A stretch of 64,000 bases of DNA from Centropus unirufus (Eukaryota; Chordata; Aves; Cuculiformes; Centropidae): NCBI GenBank assembly GCA_013397695.1, contig VYZI01000671.1:92803-156802 (forward strand), read 5' to 3'. This document shows positions 23,309-37,100 of this stretch, one piece after another (the first letter of the stretch is position 1; every line of letters starts with the position of its first letter). Under the pieces are notes generated by a model. That model did no database searches. It was not told where the DNA came from and saw nothing but the letters and a program-made list of their open reading frames with translations. The position numbers and the translations under genes were made by a program.

Positions 23309-23424
23309 CTCAGCCCAAAGACAGGACAGAAAAGAGAATTTCTGTTACGTTTACTTTGGTTTGTGATTGGAGCAAAAAGCCCATACTGTTAGCAGAACAA
23401 ATGTTATTTCTGTTGAAAGACAGT

Positions 23425-23472
23425 GAAATGGTTCCTTTGGATAACACTGAAATGGTTCCTTTGGCTAACACT
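23425..23472. repeat. 24-bp tandem duplication
   Basis: 'gaaatggttcctttggataa' at 23425 recurs at 23449 with one change, a period of 24 bases. Confidence 0.8.
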
Positions 23473-24877
23473 GAGTGGTGACTCTGGAAAGGTAAAAGCA
23501 CTTTGCTTTGAGAATGACAAAAATAAAAAGTGGTTACAGATCGAAGTTCCAAAGGACAAAAGCCCAGAGGTTGAAATCCAGGATGGAGAACAGAAGCAAT
23601 TTATTCTAGCCCTTCCCAGCTGAAAATTTTGCTGTGATGGACACATTCTTGAGATAAATTTCAGTGTTGACAGAAACACATATTTTTTCTGACAGGAACC
23701 TTTCTAATGAAGTTTTCAAGGCTGGTGAGATAACCCGAGCCAGTGTACTAGAAAGTGGCAAGAAAGGACTCGCTGGAGTCCCCAGGGATGTGGCTCAGCA
23801 AAGCCCTTTATAGCATTTTTCCCCGTGTCTGTTCCCACTCCAAAGAAAGCATCCACCTCAATAGTCACAGGTCAGATCAAGCAATTATTCCCTCCTCTAT
23901 TTGCTTCCCTTTCCTGGAGTAGCTGGGGTAGCAATGGGAATAAAAAGGCGATCTCCAACCCCACCCATTGGGGTCGTACCCAGCCTTAGTGCTACCCACG
24001 TCTCATGCAACCCCATCGTGGCTCTCCGAGCTCTCATAACAGGAAACAATAAACTTTCCAACTGGTGTTCCCAGACCTGGCTGGCCTGCAGCACAACCCT
24101 GTGAAGCCAAGCCAGCTTGCTATAGACCTTCCTGAATTTGTACAAAAGAATGAAAAAAATAAAATAATAATTCAATAAAGAGCAAAGGAAATCCATCCTC
24201 TGGCAGAAAGCCAGCCGTGTAAAAGTTCACAACACATCACCTCCTCCTGCCATCGCCTTTGCAGCAGCTCCTCCAGCTGCAGTTTGAGCAGTGGTGTGTT
24301 AACGCAGGCAGGGGCAGAGGAAAAAGGGCACAGTGCATGGAAAACATTAGGGATCACTGGAAAGAGAGTCAAAGGGACACATTTTTGGCTGCTCTAGAAA
24401 GGTGGTGGTATTTTTCCCCCCCTCCTCTTCCTAACACCTGTGGATGGGCAGAGAGACAGTGTGTTAGGAGGGAGCTTGGAAGAGCCCCAGGAAATGGGGA
24501 CGGGAGTAAGGGGAGCAGAAACAGAGGTTGGAAGCTCAGCCACACTTTCTGGGCTTGATTCAAGAGCTTCTGGGTGAGGTCCTCAGCTCATGTTAAGGGC
24601 TGGTTTCCCTGCTTTTCATCTGTGTGAAAGCCACATGCAGTGTCAGTGGTGGGAGAGGGAAGAGGATGGGAGCAGTTAAGGACTCTACACAGGGATGAAC
24701 ATCTTGACACAGCTTGAGGGTAAGGACAACGTCCCAAAGCAGAAGTGGAGCAGTTGTGTCCTGCACAAGCAAAGCAGGACACGCTCAACACTTCCTCCAG
24801 CAATCCTCACTGAACTGAACCCCTCTTGCAAATACCTGGAAACCCATGCTGGGAGGCTGCTTACTCTGAGAGTTTAT
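23473..24877. other. Unique intergenic sequence
   Basis: About 1.4 kb of mixed composition. The longest frames are ~100 codons on each strand near 23897-24558 and have no recognised features. No gene is seen. Confidence 0.45.
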
Positions 24878-25070
24878 CATAGAATCATAGAATGGTTTGG
24901 GTTGGAAGGAATCTCAAAGCCCACCCAGTTCCAATCCTCCTGCCATCGGTGGGGACACATCCCACCAGACCAGGCTGCTCAAGGCCCCATCCAACCTGTT
25001 TTTGAACACTTCCAGGGAGGTGGTAACCACAACTTCTCTGGGCAACCCAATTCTATTTTTTACAGCAGTG
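24878..25070 (-). repeat. CR1 3'-end fragment (antisense)
   Basis: Antisense copy with a well-kept terminus ('catagaatcatagaatggtt', 'gggttggaaggaatctcaaa'), cut off after ~190 bases. Confidence 0.92.
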
Positions 25071-27455
25071 CCAATGAGAAAATGTCAGTGCCAGCTCTGT
25101 CATCACACACCTTATCTGTCAGACACAGAGGAAGTACAACAGCAACGAGTACAGGTGGGACAACCTGGACACAACCAGTGCTGCTCTGGTTCAAACAGCA
25201 CCATTATGTGTAGCAGCTCCCAGGACAGACTCTTCCACCAGGGTTTAAACCAAGTTCATATGGGTTGGAGCAACCCAAGGAGAGCCTTCCACCGCCCTTG
25301 GCTTTGGCTGAAGCGTGCTTATGCACCTGGAGTGTCCCACAACTAACCCATTTGCCAAAGTGGAGATTCAGCTCTGTAGGTTCAAGTTTGATCCTGGGCT
25401 GACAACCATCTGCCCAATCCACAAGTGTAATATGGAAGAAAGTTCTGGACTGGGGGATTTGGTGGAAGTTTCTTTCACTCCTGAGTAGAGGAGAAGCCTT
25501 GCATGAGAGCTGAGTCCAAAGTTAGCTTTGTTTCTTTATTACACCAAAAATACCTGTAATTTGCTAACCAAAGTGCAAATTAGAGGAACCACATCTCAAC
25601 CCTAACAAGGACAGGAGCTTGCAGTGAGGAAGTGCCCCACAGATCAGTGCAGGAACAGGAGCCACAGGATCCAGCCCAGCTTCTTGAATCAGGTCCAAGC
25701 TCTACCCACCCATACATGATGCTCCCTCATCCAGCCTTGACGAAACATTGTGGTCACTGAGTGACCACCCTGCCCTCCACTGACCTCCAGGCAGAGCTCA
25801 TGCCTTAGTGCCTTAAACAACAGTGTGGTTAGATCACATGTGGGTGATTTGGAAGAGCTGCTATTCTCATGAGTGGATTTAAGGTCCTTTTGATTCAGTG
25901 TGGCATCTACTTAGGGTACTGAGTCCCTCTCTGCTTTACGGAGAACATAAGGGTGGTCTCCTAAGCCCATTATCTGGCAACAAAAGAAAAGAAAAACCCC
26001 CAAACCCAAACATCAAGGAGCCTCAGGGCCAGAGGACAAGCTCTCCAGGAGGTGACCTGGTTCAAGGAGCTGGGGTGAGGCTCAAGGAACAGGTCTTGTA
26101 AGACGAGCCGAAATCTTATCTGAGCCAAGACACATGCATCTATGGCACTAAACATCCCTGAACATCCCAACACTCATCACTGGAGCATCTATTGCACATC
26201 CTCCTAGTTTTGGAGGACCCTCAGACTTGCTAGTTTTGATAGAGCTGTAACAGTGAGGCCACTCCATGACCCAAATATTATGTAAATGGAGAAGAGGACA
26301 ATGGATGGATGCCAAACCCTTCCCTTCACTGTAATAACCCACCCCTGCTCTCTCCCCAAATAACTCTAAGCTGCAGACCTGCTACTCCAAATCACCAAAA
26401 CATCCTCCTGAGCTCATCTGTAGCTACCTGGACACCACACCTCTCCATGCAGTAAAAAAGTCCATCAAATAAATACAGATATTGAAGACAAGAAAGAAAA
26501 TGCCAAAGAGAATATACCAGACACTTGGATATGACTTTATGGCCCATTTTTTCCATTACTAATAAGATTCAAATACAGTTAAAAGAGAAGAGAGAGTAAA
26601 ACGTGATAAATGAGGAAACAAACAGGTTGGACATGCTCTTGCCAACTGTTCTGAGATAACAGACAAAACTGAAGATAAAGAAAAAAAAAGGAAATACTAT
26701 TAGCACAAATGCTTTCCTATCCTTCTGGCCAGGCTCCCAGCATGACCGGTGCAGGTTTCTACTCTGCTCATCCAAATTTAGTGTTACAGCAGTAACACCA
26801 GTAAATATTTAAATAACCACTCAGGTAATTATATACAGAGATAATTATATGATCATATGCACATGCAGAGAAGAGGAAGAGGAGGAAGAGATGCATAGAG
26901 GAGTGCCGGGCACCAGGCAAGGGTACGGTACCTTCCCCAGGAGCCCTGAGGATGGGAGCATCCGTGAAGGCTGGCTGGTCTGATCCAAAGGCAAGCATGG
27001 GGTGGAAAACAGACAGGAGCCTCCCTGGATGTGTTTACATAGGTGGGCCCCCACCCACTGACGCTGGAGAGGTCAGCAGCTCATGCTTCACATCTGGACG
27101 CCACTGGGTCCCCCGTGCCAAGAAGGGAGACCACGTGTCTTTTTGTCCCCAAAGCTTACAGGACTGGAGGGGCATTGGATCAGTGCCCCTCCTTCCCTTC
27201 CAGAGGAGGATCGTAGGGTGGAGAAGGTGCCTTCAGGCTGGCATCCAGGTGGGAATGGATCCAATCTCCTCTGGCCCTGGGCCATGCTGATGCTTGAAGC
27301 AAAGGTTGAATCTGAGATCTGCAATTCTGGGGGTCCAAGCATTTGGGCATCCAATGGGCTGCTGACAGTACCTTCTCCACCACACTGGGCATGAGTCCAC
27401 ACCTGCCTGTCTCCTGTGCTGGGCATCCAGCCACCCAAAAATGCCACCAGCAGCA
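25071..27455. other. CR1-free intergenic block
   Basis: Unique sequence, A/T-rich around 26440-26860 and with a purine-rich run ('agagaagaggaagaggagga') near 26869-26888. No gene is seen. It leads into the minisatellite. Confidence 0.45.
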
Positions 27456-27660
27456 CCAAACCCTACACAAGCACCACAAAACCTTACACCAGCACAACCA
27501 AACCCTACACAAGCACCACAAAACCTTACACCAGCACAACCAAACCCTACACAAGCATTACCAGAGCTTACACCAGCCCCATCAAACCTTACACCACCAC
27601 TACCAAACCCTACACCACCAAAATCTACACTATCACCACCAAACCCTACTCCATGCCCAC
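27456..27660. repeat. 21/42-bp minisatellite
   Basis: A 42-bp unit made of two related 21-bp halves ('ccaaaccctacacaagcacc' / 'caaaaccttacaccagcaca') starts at 27456, 27498 and 27540. The first two periods are essentially exact; later 21-mers degenerate towards 27660. Because the period is a multiple of three and the repeat lacks stops, all three plus frames and some minus frames stay open, giving periodic but spurious proteins such as KPYTSTT repeats. Confidence 0.93.
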
Positions 27661-30600
27661 CGGACCTTGCAGCAACCCTCCAACCCATGATGACTTTAAA
27701 CTGGACCCATGGATCTGAGGTTTTGCTGTGGTCTTATTCCCCACATACAGGGCTACGGCAGACACTGGCCCCAACATTGCTGCCTGCCCTGTCCTACCAA
27801 AGGATGGACTGAGCTGGTTCCTGCTGCCCATCTGCCTTTGCCACAGGCAGTGCCAGACGGGAAGGAACCAGGAGATCTGAGCTTCAGCCAGGTGGAGAGG
27901 ACCATCATGGGATGGCATCTTCCTTGCTGCAGCATTGCCCTCCTGGACATGAGACCTGCTGTGTTACCCTGCTGGAGGAGAGCATTATCTCCTGTGGTCT
28001 AAATCCTTAAGGAAAACAGCGGGCTGTGCAGGTTGTTGGTGCACAGACATGCTCACTACCCCTTAGGAAGCCACCAGCAGGTTGTGCTTCAATGTCAGTG
28101 CACACACTGCTTTGCAACAGGTTTCTCCAGGGATTGAGCAGCAATGAAAAGTTGGAGAGAAGAAAGGGTAATATCAAATCCAGCTGAGAAAACAAAGATT
28201 AAAACCCTCTGAGCCTACAACGTCCCTTGGCCAATACGCGGGAAAAAATGCGCCAACATTAATTCCACTCCCCACGTCCATCCAACAGATATTTTTTCAT
28301 GAATGAGCACGCTGAGGAGGAAGAGGAAGGGAGGAAACACAGGAGGAGGACAGCCCTTCCATGTCTTTTACACTGGGGAGCCTCTGCAGTTCATGGAGAG
28401 GCAGGGCCATGGGGGTGAGCCAACGATGCTCAGTACTTGGGGCTGATCCACAAGCTGAGGCAAGCAGGTAGCTAGTGGGGGGTTTCCTCTTCTTGCTTAC
28501 AGAACAGACTGGTCCTTAAGGTTGAGATCTTCCCGAGAGAGCACCAGGCTTTGGGTGCATGGATTTTGCTAGAGAGGTGAGCAGCTCGAGTGCATTCTAT
28601 CCTGCTCAAACCAAGCCCTCTACCACCCCCAGGGATGCAGCAGCTACCTCTGGCATCGCTAGGGTTTGCACAGAGGAGTTGAGCACCCCCGTATGAGCTA
28701 CCTGGCCAGTTCCCTGCATGAAGCTGCACTGTGAAGCTGAGGATGAGACACAGAAGATGCTACAGTCACAGCTTAATCCATGATATTATTAAAATCCCAC
28801 CATGACACCCAACAAGCCCCTTCCTAGTGGCCCAATCTTCTGCTCACATTTCTCTTCTTCCATGCCTTCTGCCAGGTCAGAGCAAATGCAGGCTCCTCTG
28901 CTAATGTGAACATTTCTAACTTTAAGGAGGATGGATGATGCTGCAGAAAAAAGAGTGCAAAACTAAAAAAAACATGATCCTCCTTCACTTTGTGACTAAT
29001 AGCCAAGCCAGGGTCTCTGACCTACAGGCAGCTATTGAAACACATCTAGGTTTGCTGCTCCTCATCTGTGGTCCATCCCCTTTGCTGTGCCTCTGATGGT
29101 GGTCACTGGCTGGGCACCCAGCCCACCATATTTCACTCTCCCAGAAACCCCCCTGGAAATGTTCTGGAATGAATAGCTGCAATCAGTAATTTGGCCCTTA
29201 CCAGAAGCTGGGGAAAGAACATTAAGTTGTGGGAGGCTCTTGTTGAAAATTCACTCTTTCCATCTCTGGTTCTTTCCCTCCCTTCCTCTCCAAGGCATCC
29301 TCCCGTTAGCCTCCAGCCAGAAATAAATAAGAAACCACAACACCATCTGCATTTCTGAGAAAGATTAAGAATTTGAGGGACGTTAAGTAAAAGCGCAAAT
29401 CATGTTCTGCACAATTGCTGCAAGATGGGTCGGTTTGCACACAGATGGACAAGGCAGAGCCCTGTGGGCCATGTGTGCAGCTGTGAGGAGCTGGAGCCAG
29501 AGGAGCAGAGTACCACAGCCAACTGGAGGTACCTGACCCATTGAGGTGTGATGAATACAGAGCCTGTGAGTTTCCTCGCATCAATTGAAAGCAGATATTC
29601 ATCCATCATTGTCTTTCCCCCTGGCTGTTTTTTGGGTCCCTACTGGCCCCAAAGCCTGGGAGCCTTCATCTCAATCCTGGGTCCCATGTTAGTGCTGCTC
29701 AGCCAACTGTCTGCTGTCTCTAGGGTGGCTCCAGGCAGAAATGAAAGGGCGCCTCTATTTCCACCTCTCCCAAAAGTGACAGCACAAGAGAGAGAAAACT
29801 TTTCCTCTCTCAAGCAGTGAGAGCCTTGTAGACCATAAGACCTGACCACTAGAACCAGGCACAGCCCTGTGAATGGAGGGTGGCAGAGACATGACGAAGG
29901 GAAAGACTGGTGGAAAGTAATATCTAAACCAAGCCCAGGAGATCCTACCAAGGATCTCTCCCATGGCACTACCATCCTGTTGCATGTGGGACTTGAGTGT
30001 CAATGAGCTACATCATGAAATCCCACTTGGATGTGTCTCTCCAGCTTACACCCTTCACAAAATGTTATTGCATCACCATGCCATGATTTCAGGTTTCCCA
30101 TTGTGTCCATCCCCACTGGTTTTATGTATGCTGTTAGCTCCAAAAATGAGCAAGCCTTCTCCTGGAACCTAATGTCCCTTCTCACCACCTTTAAGACTGA
30201 AGATTCAGATCCCAGCACAGCCCTTGCTCTGCCACTGTCCATTCAAAGATCCCCCTTTTGAAAATTCAGCTGACCAAGTGGGTTTTCTCCTTTAGCTGGA
30301 ACCCTTCTTTTCTGCTCTTGATTTAATTGTCCAGTTGTAACGGTCAAGAATTTCCAAATCCTGGCGGAAAAAATTAAAGAATTAGTGCAGGAGGAAAACT
30401 ACCCCTGCCTTGGAGAACAGTGCTTTTGTTTCCTGCCAGCCATCCTCTTTCAGGCAGTGAGAGCAAAAAACTTTGAGCCTTTCCAACCACTAAATCACCC
30501 ATTAGACTCGTAATGGGGGCAGTTGAACTACACCTAGTTCCAGCTATTGAAATGACGGCAACGGCCTCCATCCCACAGGAACTGACCCCTTTGCTGTTGC

Positions 30601-30835
30601 TGATGCTGGTGGAAGTGCTGATGACATATGAACATTTAGCGCCGTTATTAATTTCCAGTGGTGTTTGCTGAAATTGGAGCCAATGCAGAGCCATGGGTGG
30701 AGGGACATAAGCTCAAGGGACTACAGATGGGATGTGGGGATGCTCAACCCAACAGAGAAGCCAAGGGCTGTATGTAGGGGGAATTATGGCTTTACTTGAG
30801 TTAGCCCTACCAAATGTCAAGAGAGGATGGGGATG
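27661..30835. other. CR1-free intergenic block
   Basis: About 3.2 kb of unique sequence with many short ORFs on both strands, none over ~115 codons and none recognised. No gene is supported. Confidence 0.45.
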
Positions 30836-31530
30836 ATGAGATTGAGAGCAGCCCTGAGGAGAAGGGCTTGGGATGTTCATTGATTAGAAGTTGACATGAA
30901 CCGGCAATGTGCCCAGAAGGCCAACCATGTCCTGGGCTGCATCCGAAGAAGCATGGCCAGCAAGGCAAGGAAGGGGATTCTGCTCCTCTACTCCACTCTT
31001 GTGATACCCCACCTGGAGTAATGTCCAGTTCTGGAATCCTTAACAGGAGAAGGATGTAGAATTGTTGCAATGGGTCCAGAGGAGGGACAGAGATATGATG
31101 CAAGGACAGGAGCACCTCTGCTATGAGGCCAAGAGGAGAGAGATGGGTTTGAACAGCCTGGAGAAGAGAAGACACCAGGGAGACCTTATAGCAGCCTTCC
31201 AGTACCTGAAGGGGGCCTACAAGAAAGCTGGGGAGGGACTTTTTACAAAGGCATGTAGTGATAGGACAAGGAAAACAGTTGCAACTTGGGGAGGGGAAGA
31301 TTTAGACTGGATATTAGGAAGAAATTCTTCACAATGAGGCTGGTGAGGCACTGGCACAGGCTGCCCAGGGAAGCTGTGGATACCCCCTCCCTGGAAGCGT
31401 TCAAGGTCAGGTTGGATGGGGCCTTGAGAAGCCGGTTCTTGTGGGAGGTATCCCTGTCCATGGAAGGGGTGTTGGAACTGGATGATCTTTAAGGTCTCCT
31501 CCAATGCAAACCATTCTATGATTTTATGAA
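30836..31530 (+). repeat. CR1 LINE fragment (sense)
   Basis: Sense CR1 of ~695 bases, from 'attgagagcagccctgagga' through the RT C-terminus to 'aaaccattctatgattttat'. Frames of 68-91 codons survive, split by frameshifts. Confidence 0.93.
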
Positions 31531-32451
31531 ATCGGGGTTAGCCAAGTTAGCCAGGATGCCCTGCATGTCAGCACGTCTATCCCAGTCATTGCTCCAAAGT
31601 CCTACTTTCAGAACTACCTGATGTGGTTGGGAGGCTTCATAGGACTGAGACTGGAGCAACCGCAGTGTAATGTACACAGCCTCTTCTTGCAGCTCTCAGC
31701 AAAATCTGGCCAGCAGAGAAGTCCATACACATAGTCAGCCACCACCTGCCCCATCCTGGTCAGCCCAAAGGACAAGCCATTGTTACCCCAACTGCTCCAG
31801 TCCCAGCCAGCTTCTTTCCAGCTCCCACTTATGGAATTTCGTGTGTTTTTACCTGCAATTTAGGGAATGAACAATTTCACCCCTTTTCATTCCTCCCCAT
31901 GACAGCCCATTAATATCATGGAAGAGGAGTGGAATGCAGGGGCATTCAGCTTCTCTGCTGTGGAATGGAAGGTGACTGGTGAAACATGCTTCCCTGGGCA
32001 GGTCTGTTTTTGAAAAGCAATTACTGGCAGGGAAGACAGCAAATCTTGCATTCCTCAGCAAAGGAATTCGAATGATGTCAACTCCAGCCCGATGGCAGGA
32101 GCGTTCCTGCCTGCCACAGCTCCCTCCAGGCAGCCCCTGCCTTTGCTACAAATATTTGCTTTGGCTGGGTTTTTGGAAGCTTCCCATTACAAGGAATAAC
32201 AGCAGGATGGACTCTCCTACTGTAAGGCTTGCACTAGAGCATCCGCACAGGCCACAGGTTAATAGAGGTTCACACGTGGCAGCCAAGATGTTACTGCCAG
32301 TAGCAGAAGAGTGGGGTTTTATTTTTTTTTTTAATCTCTGTGTGCAGTGCAGACTGAGAGGTATCAGAAATCTCTTAAAGATAGAAGGCTGCCTGGTCCA
32401 TTAAAAATTTTCAACCCAATTTGCTCAATTTTCTACTCTGTATATGTATTA
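31531..32451. other. Unique intergenic sequence
   Basis: About 0.9 kb with a T-run near 32320-32332. A 141-codon plus frame (31979-32404) has no recognised features. Confidence 0.45.
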
Positions 32452-32735
32452 TAGAGTCATAGAACGACCCGAGTTGGAAAGGACCCACAAGGATTGTCAA
32501 GTCCAACACCTGACCCTGCATAGGACAACCCCAACATTCACACCAAGTGTCTGAGGGCTTTATCCAAATGCTTCTGGAATATTGTCAGGCTTGGTGCCAT
32601 GGCTGCTTCCCTGGGGAGCTTTCCCAGGACTCCACCACCCTCTGGGTGAAGAACCTCTTCCTAATATCCAACCTAAAGCTCCCCAGCACATCTTTGCTTG
32701 ACTCCTATCACTGGTCACCAGGCAGAAGAGATCTA
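32452..32735 (-). repeat. CR1 LINE fragment (antisense), different subfamily
   Basis: The terminus 'gagttggaaaggacccacaa' and 'ctgcataggacaaccccaac' differ from the other copies and resemble a distinct CR1 subfamily. It ends near 'tatcactggtcaccaggcag'. Confidence 0.85.
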
Positions 32736-33012
32736 GATTGGAGGCACGTAACTGTGCCTCTAATCCTGTGACTGTCTCTCCCTCCCTTTCTAGCAGAATA
32801 CATCTAGTAGGATACTTCTAGATGGATGTCTAAAGCAAGTCAGGATCTTTCCTAACCAGCTGGCCTGGAATAGCATGTCCTTTTGCCTGGGAGAGGAGTC
32901 CCAGTAGATGTTTCCAGGAAAAGCGTTGTAGGAGTATGGAGCAACTGTGGGGTCATGTGGAGGCAGAACCTTGTGCAGCTTGGTGGGTCACCCTCAAAGA
33001 GAAAAGATAGTA

Positions 33013-33362
33013 AGATTGCTTGGTTGGAAAAGAACTTTGAGATCATCAAGCCCAACTGTACCGGTCCACTACTAAATCATATTCCCAAGCATTTTATCTG
33101 CTTGTCTTTTAAATACATCCATGGATGGTGATTCAACCAACTCCCTGGGCAGCTTCTACCAGGGCTGGATAACCCTTTTGGTCAAGAAATTCTTCCTGAT
33201 GTCCAACCTGAACCTCCCCTGGTACAGCTTGAGGTCATTCCCCCTTGTCCTATCCTCTGTCACTTGGGAGAAGACACCAACACCCACCTCACTACAACCT
33301 CCTTTCAGGGAGTTGTAGACAGTGATTATGTCTTCCCTCAGCCTCACTGTCTCCTCCAAATG
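33013..33362 (-). repeat. CR1 LINE fragment (antisense)
   Basis: Antisense CR1 of ~350 bases ('tgcttggttggaaaagaact' to 'cctcactgtctcctcca') with a 67-codon remnant frame on the minus strand. The terminal tail is lost. Confidence 0.88.
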
Positions 33363-33736
33363 GTTTTTAATGCATCTGAGTGACCAAACTTGGGTGTTCA
33401 GTCCTTCTTGGAGCTAAGCTTCATGTCTATCTGGCTTCTGAGGGCTGATCTGGGACACGGCTTGGTTTCCACCTCTTCTCTCAGCTCCTCAAAATTTCAG
33501 CACATGCTCTCAGGAAGCAGGAGACCAGAAGCACACCCTGTCCAAGATGCAGTACCCTCCTGCAACTCTTTCCTTCTGTTTACATTTTTAACTACCCTTA
33601 AAAATATTCATGCCCTGCAGAGGTGCTGCGTGCTCCCACTTCTCCTTAGGACCTGCGGTGCTGGGAGTGGCAAGGTGAACACCACCAGAGGGTCAGGAAC
33701 TGGTCATAACTAGGTGTCTTATGGCAGATGCTTCCT

Positions 33737-34145
33737 TATAGAATCAGAGAATCATAAAATCACCAGGTTGGAAAAAACTTTTGAGATCATGGAGTCCAAC
33801 CATACCTGTCCTCTACAAAACCAGATCCCTAAGCACCTTGTCTACCTGTGTTAAATGCATCCAGGGATGGTGTCTTAACCATGTCCCTGAGCAGCCTGAT
33901 AACCCTTTTGGTGGAGATTTTTTTCCTGATATTCAACCTGAACCTGCCCTGGTGCAACGTGAAGCTATTTCCCCTGGTCCTATAACCTCTCACTTGGAAG
34001 ATGAGACCAGCACCCACCTCTCTACAACCTCCTTTCAGGCAGTTGTAGGCCGTGATAAGGTCTGCCCTCAGCCTCCTCTTCTCCAAGTTAAATGATCCCA
34101 GTTCCCTCAACCACTCCTCATAAGATTTGTTCTCCAAAGATGCTC
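33737..34145 (-). repeat. CR1 LINE fragment (antisense)
   Basis: Antisense CR1 with its tail ('tatagaatcagagaatcata') and a 122-codon minus-strand frame (34197-33829) that includes RT C-terminal sequence. It belongs to the same general type as the copy at 33013 but is a separate insertion. Confidence 0.9.
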
Positions 34146-37100
34146 CAAGATGACCCATTGCTGGCACCTGAAGAGGTGTCATGCTCTCAGACTTCAACTG
34201 CAGGTCTAATGGGAGAAGGACAGTCCTGCCTTTCAGTAGAAAACGTTAGAAGAGCGGGATGGTGTTCCTTGTGCAATGTTTGTGGGATAGAGCACTCCTA
34301 ATCCCACAGTGGGATCTCACTCAAGTCACTGATTTTAGTAAAACCTGATTTGTGCCACAGAGATCATAGCAAAGGTGCATTGAAAGGAGTGGTGGGAGGG
34401 TAAACAAGCTCTGTTTTAACACCAGTACGAGGTATTGCCCTGTATTTGGTTCGGGTTATAAAATAAAGTACATTTAAGCAATTGCTTTTGGAAGTTTCCC
34501 AGTCTGACTCCTTTTGCATCTGCTGATCATCTTGTTCTGCCAGACCAGGAAGGCTGAGAGCATGGACAGGAGCCCGAGGTATCATGGTCTGGCTCTCTCT
34601 GTGCCCGATCCAGCCTTTGTTGGCGTAATCCCTAAATCTGGATGCATCCCCAGCCCGTTGATGGGTGAAATTGTCTCTCCATCCCCATGGGGACTGCGGG
34701 CTACAGAAACCTCTGAGAGGACAGGAGCCAGGCATTTTACAGAGCAGCTATGCAGCCGCAGCCCTAAATCACCCCTCCTTCAATTAGCACAGGACTTTCA
34801 TCAGTGCTCTGTTGTTTTTAAGCTCCAGTGATAAAAGCTTGCCGGGAATATTCCAAACCGTACATAAACTACAGCCTGCCAACATAAACACTGTGAAAAC
34901 ACTCCCTATAAATCATGCATCAGAATTCACCATTACTACAAGTAATTGAATAATTCAATAAGCAATTGAAGTTTTTCTGGAATTGGTCAAAATGTGCCCT
35001 GGGTTGCCAGGAGGCTCTGGGGCCATGAGATCTGCAAGAAATGCAATGCAAAAGCTTGCAAGAAAGCAGCTGCTCAGTGCAGAGCTTCCTCCTCATCCCC
35101 CTGCCTTGGGATCTCTGGGCAAGCTTTGCTCATGGAGGAATAAATAAATCAGCCCCACACCCACACGCGTCCCAGCCAGCGTGCGAAACCTCACATGTGT
35201 TTGCTGTTAGGCACAGGATTTCTGTCTGCTTTTCCCTGCTGCTTTTCTGCCCTGCCTGCATTCATCTCCTCCTATTTTCCAGGGCATCCCTCTCCGCAAT
35301 AACAGCAAGGAGTAAGGTTGTCTTGCAAACCAGCTTGAAAATTGCTGGAGGACCAAAGCAGATCAAAACTTTTCCAAAGATGTCCTTTGATCATGGTGAT
35401 AATCCAGGTAGTTCAGTCTTCCTGCACTTTCCAATGAAGCTCCCTCTGATCTCTGGGCAGAAATAGCCATGGTCAAACCTTACAGCAGCCCAGAGAGCAG
35501 AGAAGGGGAAGACCTGAATCAGCCTCCACGCAGGGTTCTGCTCTCATGCAGGGACCAGCCCCACCTCTGGTTTCTGCCCTAAGTCCCACCTGCTGAAAGA
35601 CCAGCACAGCTGGCATCAGCCCCAAAACATCTCCCAGGCTGGAGCCAAAGGAGGAGACACAGCCAACCTCCCCTTCTCCCAGAATCACAGAGACAGAGTC
35701 CATCTCACCACCTGGGGTCCAGGGGAGCTTTGCTCTCCTGCTGGAGTTCCTTACCTCTCCACTTGCACAGGGATGCTGGGCAGGTCTCCATGCTCCAGCT
35801 GGGGTGGTAGGATCTCATGCTCCACCAAACCAGCATTTCCCAGGCTGTGTCCATCCTGTGCAAACCTGGTTTGTTCAACCAGGACCTGAAGCTACGGCTG
35901 ATCCCTTCAGCAAAGACCTTTTTGCTTGTCTCCCCTCAGCCCCGCAGCACGAAAAGTGCTTTGTTGGGGAGTTTGCAGCCTGAAAGCGACCACCTCCTGC
36001 AAAGCCAAGCCAAGCATGCAACAAAGCCTCATTGAGAGGCAGCCTTCCTCCGGGTGCCCTTGGAGAAGTGGTTACACGAACACCGAGCGTCTCCTCCCGA
36101 CCCGTATCGCTGCTCCAGCAGCTGGAGCATTGTGCAAGCGAGCAGGCAGCTAAAACTAATGAATTGTGGCGTCTCAGACGAGCCTAAACACCTACATGTG
36201 GGCAACCGTAACCAGCCTGGGGTGTCCCGCATGCAGCCCCACGGAGTTCAGGTCCTGAGGTCAGCACAGCACCCTGGCCCCTTGGGGTATTCCCTTCAAC
36301 CTCAGAAGAAGCCAAGCTATCAAATGAGGTTCTTCTACAGCAAGGATCGCTTTGCAATGCTTGTAGCATGATTTTTTTCTCTCTTTTTCCTCCCCTCCTC
36401 TCCTCCAGCACCGCTTCCTTTTTATTAGCTTGATCTGTTTTGACTTGAAACTCTCCAGAGCTGGGGCTGGCTCGCGTCTTCCCCAGAGCCAAGAGGTGCT
36501 CCCCATCTCCCCGGTCACAAGAGGAGAGCAAAGGGCTGCTTTCGTGCGGCAGAAAGCCCCAGGGGAGCTGGCAGCGTTTGCACAGGCCACCGGGTCACCA
36601 AAACACACTGCCAGGGCGAGGGAGACAACCTCTGCTCTTGCATCATGTCACTAGATAGCAGCTCCTCCCCAGGGCTCAGAGCAGAGAGACGGGCAGGGGG
36701 GAGGCAGCGGGGGAGCTGCCTGCCCTGGAAAGGAAAAGAGGACATTCAATCTGTAGTGAACCCGGTTAACCATTTCTGTCTGGGAATGCAGAGGAAAGGG
36801 CTGGGCAAGAGAAGCAAGCAATGCCATTGTCCCCAGCAGGAGAAAAAAAAAAAAAAAAGGGAAATAAAAATGTGCCTGGAGGAATTTGGCTCAGGTTTAC
36901 ATTTGAACCAGCATGAGAGTTCCAAAGCAGATACTTCTGAACGCATGGCAGGGCATTCTCCAGGGCTGAAACCGATGGGGAACATCATTTGGGGTTGAAG
37001 GTCGGGTTAACTCTGCGTTGACACAAAGGGTCAGATGGAGAAGGGATTTCAGCATCCAAAGATGCGCAGGGCTGGGCAAGAGCTCCCAGTGATGATTTAG

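Noticed and set aside
27233..27812. Repeat-protein-like frames across the minisatellite on both strands
   Set aside because: Explained by a stop-free 21-bp tandem repeat; several frames are open at once, which real coding sequence would not require.
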